Origin: Pseudomonadota bacterium
GTDB lineage: Bacteria; Pseudomonadota; Alphaproteobacteria; Rhizobiales; Beijerinckiaceae
Direction of reading: 5' to 3'
NCBI GenBank assembly: GCA_021780015.1
Contig: JAJXZN010000165.1
Span: 1 to 6,514, forward strand
DNA length: 6,514 nucleotides
Positions 1-4,756 of the stretch are shown here, piece by piece (the first letter of the stretch is position 1; the number at the start of each line of letters is the position of its first letter). The position numbers and the translations under genes are program-made. The notes under the pieces are model-generated. The model saw only the letters and a program-made list of their open reading frames with translations. It was not told where the DNA came from and ran no database searches.

Positions 1-44
1 GATTGCTTGATCGATTGAGTGAGCGTTTCGGCTTCGGCACGCAT
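1..44 (-). CDS. prfB: Peptide chain release factor 2 (RF2), N-terminal 14 codons only
   Basis: Reading leftward from ATG at 44-42, the strand encodes M-R-A-E-A-E-T-L-T-Q-S-I-K-Q and then leaves the window. This M-R-A-E...I-K-Q-S opening matches what I know of rhizobial RF2 proteins. RF2 recognises UAA and UGA in the ribosomal A site and triggers peptide release. A GGAG at 60-57 lies 12 bases before the ATG and is a plausible, slightly distant ribosome binding site. Position supports the call: prfB commonly follows mrcA in Rhizobiales. A candidate promoter just upstream suggests it can be transcribed independently of mrcA. The catalytic GGQ loop, the SPF anticodon-like motif and any programmed frameshift site lie outside the window. 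The identity rests on 14 residues plus gene order. Confidence 0.72.
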   Translation of the reverse strand, partial: MRAEAETLTQSIKQ

Positions 45-78
45 GAGGCGGGAAATCTCCGGGGGAGCAAGGCGGCGG

Positions 79-107
79 AAAATACGGGCGCGGCCTTATG
101 ATGTAAA
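79..107 (-). promoter_or_regulatory. Candidate sigma-70-type promoter for prfB
   Basis: On the minus strand TTTACA (107-102) and TATTTT (84-79) are separated by exactly 17 bases. They match the TTGACA and TATAAT consensus at 5 of 6 and 4 of 6 positions. Transcription would begin near base 72, giving a leader of about 28 bases that includes the GGAG at 60-57. It lies in the 82-base gap after the mrcA stop, where I see no hairpin followed by a T-run, so readthrough from mrcA is also possible. The spacer contains the 10-mer GGCCGCGCCC (95-86, minus-strand reading), shared with the candidate mrcA promoter. Prediction by eye only. Confidence 0.45.
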
Positions 108-118
108 TGGGCGCGGCC
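86..118. repeat. Two direct copies of GGGCGCGGCC
   Basis: The 10-mer GGGCGCGGCC occurs at 86-95 and again at 109-118, starts 23 bases apart, in the mrcA-prfB gap. A third copy is at 2679-2688 in the amiC-mrcA gap. The copy at 109-118 and the one at 2679-2688 agree over 13 bases (TGGGCGCGGCCGC). By eye I found no fourth exact copy. A 9-of-10 variant (GGGCGCGGCG) occurs in the rne leader (4352) and in rne coding sequence (5686). It may be a binding site, or only GC-rich filler. Confidence 0.5.
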
Positions 119-126
119 GCGACAAA

Positions 127-2535
127 TTAATAGAGACCGCCCGTCCCCTGCCCGAGATCCTGATCCGCATTCGGATCGACCGTCATCACGGTCGGCGTCT
201 GCGAGCCGTAGCTGAAAGTGGTCGGCGGCGCCGTGCCGGGCTTGAAGGCTTCGAGGATCGTGCCAGGTCCGGTCGAGCGCAGGCCGGTCTTCACATCGAC
301 CGAGATGAGTTTGATGCCGGGCGGAACGCGGAACGGCACGTCCGGCTTGTCCTTCAGCGCGACCTTCATGAAGTCGCGGAAGATCGGCGCGGTATAGAGC
401 GCTGCCTGGGCGGAATCGCCGAGCGAGCGCGGATGGTCGTAACCCATGAAGACGCCGACGGTGAGGTCCGGCGAATAGCCGACGAACCACAAGTCCTTCG
501 CATCGTTGGTCGTGCCGGTCTTGCCGGCGAGATGCTTGCCGACGGCGCGAATCGCCTGGCCGGTGCCGCGCTCGATCACGCCTTCCATGATCGAGGTGAT
601 CTGATAGGCGGTCATCGGATCGATCACCTGCTCGCGCTTATCGATGATCGTCGGCTCGTCCTGATTGTGCCATTCGGCGGCATTGCAATTCTGGCAGATG
701 CGCTGGTCGTGGCGATAGATCGTATGGCCCCAGCGATCCTGGATACGGTCGATCAACGTCGCCTTGATCCTTTTGCCGCCGTTGCAGAGCATCGCATAGC
801 CGGTGGTCATCCGCATCAGCGTCGTCTCGCCGGAGCCGAGTGACATCGAGAGATAAAGCGGCAGGTTGTCATAGATGCCGAAGCGGCGCGCATAATCGGC
901 GATCAAGGGCATGCCGATGTCGCGGGCGAGCCGCACCGTCATCTGGTTGATCGAATGTTCGATGGCATAGCGCAACGTATGCGGGCCGCTCGACTTGCCC
1001 TCGAAGTTCTCCGGCGTCCAGACGCCGAGACCGGGGCCTTGATCGATCGAAATCGGTTCGTCGAGCTCGATCGACGAGGGCGTGTAGCCATTGTCGATCG
1101 CCGCCGCATAGACGAACGGCTTGAACGACGAACCGGGCTGGCGCAGTGCCTGCGTCGCGCGATTGAATTCCGACTGGTCGAAGGAAAATCCGCCGACCAT
1201 AGCGAGCACGCGGCCGGTGACCGGATCCATCACGACGATGGCGCCTTCGACTTCCGGGATCTGACGCAACCGATATTGGCCCGGCTGGTCTGGGATCGGC
1301 TCGACATAGACGACGTCGCCGGTCGAAAGAAGCGAACGGCCGCGCCGATGCGCCCACTTCAACCCGACAGGCAAAAGCAGGCCCGTGTCGCGCTTCGCCT
1401 CGATTTGGCCCGCAGGGAGTTTTTTCGGTTGCAGGCCGATCCGCAAGGCTTTGTCGTCGCCGTCGAGGACGACGGCAAGCCGCCAGGGCGCGACGTCGCC
1501 GAACGCCGGAATCGCGGCGAGCGGTGGGCCCCAATCCTGGCCGATCTCAATATGTTTCAGCGGGCCGCGGAAGCCGCGCGCCTCGTCATAGCGCACGAGG
1601 CCGTCGGCGAGCGCATGGCGGGCGATCATCTGCGTCTGCGGATCGAGCGTCGCGCGCACCGACAGGCCGCCCTCGTAGAGCTTCTTCTCGCCATAGCGCT
1701 CGAGCAGCTCGCGGCGCACTTCCTCGGCAAAGAAGCCGGCGGCATACGTGTTGGGTGACAGCACGCGCTGCGTCACGCCGAGCGGCTCGGCTTTGGCCTT
1801 GGCCCCGTCGGCGGGCGCGACATAGCCGTTCTCGACCATGCGGTCGATGACCCAATTGCGACGCTCGATCGCGCGCTCGCGCTCGGTATAGGGATTGTAA
1901 TTGTTGGGACCCTTGGGCAGCGCCGCGAGATAGGCGACTTCCGCCACTGTCAGTTCGTTGACCGATTTATTGAAATAGTTCAGCGCGGCGGCGGCGACGC
2001 CGTAATTGCCGAGGCCGAGATAAATTTCGTTCAAATAGAGTTCGAGGATCTTTTCCTTCGAATAAGCCGCCTCGATCCGGAACGACAGCAGCGCCTCGCG
2101 GATCTTGCGGGTGATGTCGCGCTTGGGCGACAGAAAGAAGTTCTTGGCGACTTGCTGGGTGATCGTCGAGGCGCCCTGCATGTGGCGGGTGCCCTGCGCG
2201 AAGACGAGCGCGGCGCGCGCCATGCCTTCGAAATCGACGCCGCCATGATGGTAGAAGTTCTTGTCTTCGGCGGAGATGAAAGCCTCTTTGACGAGCGGCG
2301 GGATGGCCGAACTCGGCAGATAGAGGCGCCGCTGTTTGGCGAACTCGGCGAGCACGGAGCCGTCGCCCGCGTGAATGCGGGTCATCACCGGCGGCTCGTA
2401 GTTCTTGAGCTGGGTGTAATCCGGCAAATCCTGCTCGAATTTCCAGATCACGATGCCGGCCGCGCTCGCCCCGACGATGAAGACGATCGTCAGGCTCGTG
2501 AAGATGAAACCGAGAAGTCGGGCGATATAGCGCAT
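127..2535 (-). CDS. mrcA: Penicillin-binding protein 1A, bifunctional glycosyltransferase/transpeptidase
   Basis: This 802-residue class A PBP polymerises lipid II into glycan strands and cross-links their stem peptides at the outer face of the inner membrane. A single membrane anchor spans about residues 8-31. The GT51 domain (about 50-230) shows EDKNFYHHGG at 90-99 with catalytic E90, GASTITQQ at 121-128, and KEKILELYLN at 160-169 with second glutamate E165. A variable linker, probably OB-like, fills about 320-420. The transpeptidase domain (about 430-720) has all three active-site motifs: SSFK at 469-472 (nucleophile S469), SIN at 528-530 and KTGT at 672-675. Three cysteines are present, C584 and a C-x-x-C pair C614/C617, all predicted periplasmic. 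Length is normal for alphaproteobacterial PBP1A and no defect is visible. The ATG at 2535 follows a weak AGAGGG 11 bases upstream. amiC lies upstream on the same strand and prfB downstream; the 207-base gap holds a possible own promoter. Confidence 0.97.
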   Translation of the reverse strand: MRYIARLLGFIFTSLTIVFIVGASAAGIVIWKFEQDLPDYTQLKNYEPPVMTRIHAGDGSVLAEFAKQRRLYLPSSAIPPLVKEAFISAEDKNFYHHGGVDFEGMARAALVFAQGTRHMQGASTITQQVAKNFFLSPKRDITRKIREALLSFRIEAAYSKEKILELYLNEIYLGLGNYGVAAAALNYFNKSVNELTVAEVAYLAALPKGPNNYNPYTERERAIERRNWVIDRMVENGYVAPADGAKAKAEPLGVTQRVLSPNTYAAGFFAEEVRRELLERYGEKKLYEGGLSVRATLDPQTQMIARHALADGLVRYDEARGFRGPLKHIEIGQDWGPPLAAIPAFGDVAPWRLAVVLDGDDKALRIGLQPKKLPAGQIEAKRDTGLLLPVGLKWAHRRGRSLLSTGDVVYVEPIPDQPGQYRLRQIPEVEGAIVVMDPVTGRVLAMVGGFSFDQSEFNRATQALRQPGSSFKPFVYAAAIDNGYTPSSIELDEPISIDQGPGLGVWTPENFEGKSSGPHTLRYAIEHSINQMTVRLARDIGMPLIADYARRFGIYDNLPLYLSMSLGSGETTLMRMTTGYAMLCNGGKRIKATLIDRIQDRWGHTIYRHDQRICQNCNAAEWHNQDEPTIIDKREQVIDPMTAYQITSIMEGVIERGTGQAIRAVGKHLAGKTGTTNDAKDLWFVGYSPDLTVGVFMGYDHPRSLGDSAQAALYTAPIFRDFMKVALKDKPDVPFRVPPGIKLISVDVKTGLRSTGPGTILEAFKPGTAPPTTFSYGSQTPTVMTVDPNADQDLGQGTGGLY

Positions 2536-2578
2536 ATAGGGTTCAGCCCTCTCGATCCGCGGCGGCGGCCTGCTCTTG

Positions 2579-2608
2579 CCCTGTCGGGACGAAATTCCTG
2601 CGACAGGG
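2579..2608 (-). repeat. Inverted repeat in the mrcA leader
   Basis: CCCTGTCG (2579-2586) and CGACAGGG (2601-2608) form a perfect 8-bp dyad with a 14-base centre. As minus-strand RNA the stem can gain three more pairs (GGA with UCC) after a two-base bulge, leaving a six-base loop AUUUCG. It lies 44-73 bases before the mrcA start and downstream of the candidate promoter, so it would be in the mrcA 5' leader. No T-run follows it on either strand, so it does not look like an intrinsic terminator. It could be a leader hairpin or a dimeric repressor's operator. Confidence 0.5.
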
Positions 2609-2669
2609 TCAGCCGACCGGCGGATGCGGGCCGGAGCATCAGTCCGGGATGTGGTGCGGTGCTTTTGTG

Positions 2670-2698
2670 TTGATAGTTGGGCGCGGCCGCTGCGCCAA
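2670..2698 (-). promoter_or_regulatory. Candidate sigma-70-type promoter for mrcA
   Basis: On the minus strand TTGGCG (2698-2693) and TATCAA (2675-2670) are 17 bases apart, each matching consensus at 4 of 6 positions. The predicted start near 2663 gives a leader of roughly 130 bases that contains the inverted repeat at 2579-2608. No terminator is visible after amiC, so amiC-mrcA cotranscription is also possible. The spacer holds the 10-mer shared with the prfB promoter spacer. Confidence 0.35.
2679..2688. repeat. Third copy of GGGCGCGGCC, inside the mrcA promoter spacer
   Basis: This copy is identical to the copies at 86-95 and 109-118 and includes a NotI-type GCGGCCGC core (2683-2690). It lies three bases upstream of the candidate -10 element of mrcA. 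The copy at 86-95 lies one base upstream of the candidate -10 element of prfB. Confidence 0.5.
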
Positions 2699-2742
2699 GA
2701 GGCTGATCCTGGCGGAGACGGGCGGCGACCGGCCGCAGTCCG

Positions 2743-4125
2743 TTATTTTATCGCCGCCGTGGGCGTCGGATCGAGCGGGCCGGCCGGCGGCGCGGCCGCC
2801 GCCGCCTTCTCCGGCAGCACGCCCTTAGCGGTAAAAAAAGCATCGATCGCCCGGGCGACCTTGTCCGTCGTGGCACCGCGCCATTTGCTCGAGGTGAGCG
2901 CGGCGCCGTCGCTCGCGTTCGACAAATAGCCGAGTTCGATCAGCACCGAGGGGACATCGGGCGCTTTCAGGACCCTGAATCCAGCGGAACGCTCCGGATT
3001 CTTGTTCAGCCGCGCCGCCACCTGCCAATAATTGACCAGGGTACGGGCAAAGACATGGCTATAGGTGCGCGTCTCCTGGCGCGTCAGGTCGAACAGAATG
3101 TCCGAGACGCCGCTGTCGTCGTCCTTGCTCTCGACGCCGGCGGCGGCATCGGCCTGGTTCTCTTTTTCCGCCGTCCGCGCCGCCTCGGCGTCGGAGGCAT
3201 GTTCGGAACAGGTATAGACGGTGGCGCCGGAAACGCTCGCGGCGTCGGAGATCGTGTCGGCATGGATCGAGACGAAGAGCGAGGCGCCGGCATCGCGGGC
3301 GATCTTCACCCGTTCGCCGAGGGCGACGAAAACATCGCTGTCGCGCGTCATGATCACTTTATAATGGCCGCTGGCGCGCAGCTTGTCGGCCAGTTCTCTG
3401 GCGAAGGCGAAGACGATGTTCTTTTCCACCAGGCCATGCACCATGGCGCCGCTGTCGATGCCGCCATGGCCCGGATCGACGACGACGATCGGCAGACCGT
3501 TCGCCGCCGCGGTTTGGAGCGGTGCTGAGGCCGGTCTATCCGCCTCGGCCACCTGCTGATCGCGCCGGGCAGCGGCAAGAAATGCGGCGCGGTCGCTCTT
3601 GGCGAGGGCAACAATAAGATGGGTCCCGCTTCGATCCGCGACGGAAGCGGCGCGCAAAACCCGGGCCGGCGCCGTCAAATCGATCACGATGCGCGATTTG
3701 CCCGGGGCGAAAAGACCGAAACGGTAGGAGGCGACGAGGCCGCCGGAGGCCGCCGCGGCGTGACGGCGTTTGGCCTGACCGGCGTCGGCCGATTCGGCCG
3801 CAAACTCAACCTGTGGCAATTCGACAACAATCCGGTCCGGCGCCGCCAAGACGAAAGACGTGGCCTTGACCGGGGCCGAGAGCGCAAAACTCAATTCCGC
3901 CCGCTCTGAGCCGTTATCGAGCTGCGGCGGTCGGGCATAGATGGGCCCAAAGGGACGCGCGCCTGGGGCTGCCTGGGCCGCTGAATCAGCCTCGCGCAGG
4001 CCGACGAGGCCGTGCTGCTGTGCTAGAGCTGTTTGGATAGGGGCGAGCGATACCGCAGCGGCAAGCAGCAGCCTGGCCGCCGATCCCGGCCTGCGCCCCA
4101 ACAATCCGGCTAAAGTCGCTCTCAT
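2743..4125 (-). CDS. amiC: Periplasmic N-acetylmuramoyl-L-alanine amidase (AMIN + Amidase_3)
   Basis: This 460-residue zinc amidase cleaves the bond between N-acetylmuramic acid and the stem peptide, freeing daughter cells at division. Residues 1-35 are a signal peptide: Arg-rich start, hydrophobic core at about 18-30, and an A-L-A cleavage site before Q36. An AMIN-like peptidoglycan-targeting domain covers about 65-170. Amidase_3 covers about 212-435, with zinc ligands H220 (in VVDPGHGG), E234 and H288 (SIHAD), and catalytic E397 (LIELGYLSN). The charged stretch at about 307-345 matches the position of the autoinhibitory helix in division amidases, which EnvC/NlpD-type activators displace. 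An Ala/Pro-rich tail follows residue 440. The start is well fixed: an in-frame TGA lies 17 codons upstream at 4176-4174, with no ATG, GTG or TTG between. No strong Shine-Dalgarno is visible. The amiC versus amiA/B label is a convention; the function is firm. Confidence 0.95.
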   Translation of the reverse strand: MRATLAGLLGRRPGSAARLLLAAAVSLAPIQTALAQQHGLVGLREADSAAQAAPGARPFGPIYARPPQLDNGSERAELSFALSAPVKATSFVLAAPDRIVVELPQVEFAAESADAGQAKRRHAAAASGGLVASYRFGLFAPGKSRIVIDLTAPARVLRAASVADRSGTHLIVALAKSDRAAFLAAARRDQQVAEADRPASAPLQTAAANGLPIVVVDPGHGGIDSGAMVHGLVEKNIVFAFARELADKLRASGHYKVIMTRDSDVFVALGERVKIARDAGASLFVSIHADTISDAASVSGATVYTCSEHASDAEAARTAEKENQADAAAGVESKDDDSGVSDILFDLTRQETRTYSHVFARTLVNYWQVAARLNKNPERSAGFRVLKAPDVPSVLIELGYLSNASDGAALTSSKWRGATTDKVARAIDAFFTAKGVLPEKAAAAAPPAGPLDPTPTAAIK

Positions 4126-4263
4126 GGCAGAAGTTAACCCCGGACGGCGCCCCCGCCGCTCCCCTTGTGAGACTCAGAATGAAACGCCGCGGTTAACGTT
4201 GCCTGACCATGCCAGAACTGCGGCTTGGCTACAGTTGCGCACAGGCAACAGAATTTAGAAAAC

Positions 4264-4291
4264 TTGCCAAAGGCCGATACGACCCGATACA
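4264..4291 (+). promoter_or_regulatory. Weak candidate promoter for rne
   Basis: TTGCCA (4264-4269) and GATACA (4286-4291) lie 16 bases apart. The first matches the -35 consensus at 4 of 6 positions, the second the -10 consensus at only 3 of 6. A start near 4298 would give a leader of about 460 bases whose first hairpin begins within a few bases of the 5' end. The region also carries a 7-base direct repeat CCGATAC (4274-4280 and 4284-4290) exactly 10 bases apart. An alternative with TTGCGC at 4235 and TAGAAA at 4256 has a poor 15-base spacing. Confidence 0.22.
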
Positions 4292-4520
4292 AGAAGGCGT
4301 TCGTGTCCGGTGCATCTGAATCGGACACTGCGGGTTCGGCAGCCGCCCTTCGGGCGCGGCGCCGAAAGTAAGCGCGCCGGATGGCGCCGATTTTCAATGT
4401 CTCCCGCAGCGCGAACAAAATGTTTTCGATGGCCCGCGTCAGCGTGGCCAATGCGCAGGTAGCGAAGAACATGGTCTGCCCTTCTGAGGGAGCAATTCGG
4501 ACCACCAAACTGACAATTGG

Positions 4521-4552
4521 CAGCGTGTGCCCCGGCATTCGGACGCACGCTG
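4521..4552 (+). other. Hairpin in the rne leader
   Basis: CAGCGTG (4521-4527) pairs perfectly with CACGCTG (4546-4552), and the stem extends by one G-U and one G-C pair to nine. The 14-base interior can add three pairs (CCG 4532-4534 with CGG 4540-4542). It is one of the two strongest stems in the leader. Confidence 0.45.
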
Positions 4553-4693
4553 ATGTTCGCGTTCCGGCACCGCGCCAGGATCGGCCGAAGGCCCACGCCC
4601 GGCGCGTCGACAAGCTCTGGCTCACGGATCGAGCCGCGTATCGTCTCTCTCACCTTTGGCGTCCGGCGCCCTTTGCGCCGCCCTGCCACGCTC

Positions 4694-4713
4694 AGGCTTT
4701 GCTTGCGAAGCCT
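4694..4713 (+). other. Hairpin with CUUG tetraloop just upstream of rne
   Basis: AGGCTTTG (4694-4701) pairs with CGAAGCCT (4706-4713): eight pairs including one U-G, closed by G-C around a CUUG loop, a known stable tetraloop class. It ends 43 bases before the rne ATG, close enough to affect ribosome loading or to be part of an RNase E recognition structure. No T-run follows, so it is not an intrinsic terminator. Confidence 0.5.
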
Positions 4714-4756
4714 CGCGGCAGCGGCGCCTTGCGCGTCACGCCCTTACGAGTTCCAC

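Larger units (their letters stand above)
4126..4756. other. 631-base divergent intergenic region between amiC and rne
   Basis: This holds the control regions of two divergent genes. The part next to amiC (4126-4260) has no clear promoter hexamers for amiC. It contains two GTTAAC palindromes (4133-4138 and 4192-4197). The part next to rne (about 4300-4756) is rich in hairpins and is probably the rne 5' leader. Open frames cross the region on both strands, but none has a recognisable protein sequence or a good ribosome binding site, so I call no gene here. No tRNA-like fold and no terminator hairpin with T-run was seen. Confidence 0.8.
4303..4756 (+). promoter_or_regulatory. Probable structured 5' leader of rne mRNA
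   Basis: A series of perfect or near-perfect stems can be read in the plus strand. They are 4303-4311/4320-4328 (GTGTCCG pairing with CGGACAC, plus one G-U and one U-A pair); 4344-4348/4352-4356 (five GC pairs, UUC loop); 4357-4362/4374-4379; 4521-4529/4544-4552; 4571-4576/4601-4606 enclosing 4583-4586/4590-4593; 4619-4623/4631-4635; 4664-4669/4675-4680; and 4694-4701/4706-4713. In E. coli a long rne 5' UTR lets RNase E control its own mRNA by cleavage. The same role here is inference from position and structure; this leader need not resemble the gammaproteobacterial one. The true transcript start is unknown. Confidence 0.5.

Noticed and set aside
1058..1077. 7-bp inverted repeat TCGTCGA/TCGACGA inside mrcA
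   Set aside because: Short, within coding sequence, and built from common TCGA-type words in this GC-rich gene; not distinguishable from chance.
19..1758. Long plus-strand open frames (19-843 and 955-1758) opposite mrcA
   Set aside because: They are antisense to a fully motif-supported mrcA, rich in Arg/Asp/His as expected from reverse-frame reading of GC-rich codons, and show no recognisable domain.
3739..3757. GAGGCCGCC direct repeat in amiC
   Set aside because: It is repeated Gly/Ala-type coding in the low-complexity A-A-A-A-S-G-G linker and needs no other explanation.
4171..4322. GANTC (CcrM-type) sites at 4171-4175 and 4318-4322
   Set aside because: Two such sites in about 630 bases is near chance at this base composition, so they are not evidence of methylation control.
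4397..4462. A 21-residue upstream ORF in the rne leader
   Set aside because: No ribosome binding site, no run of a regulatory amino acid, and no coupling to rne, whose start is almost 300 bases further on.
4134..4689. Minus-strand open frames of 144-163 codons in the amiC-rne gap
   Set aside because: They overlap each other in different frames, have no recognisable sequence or good ribosome binding site, and run antisense to the probable rne leader.
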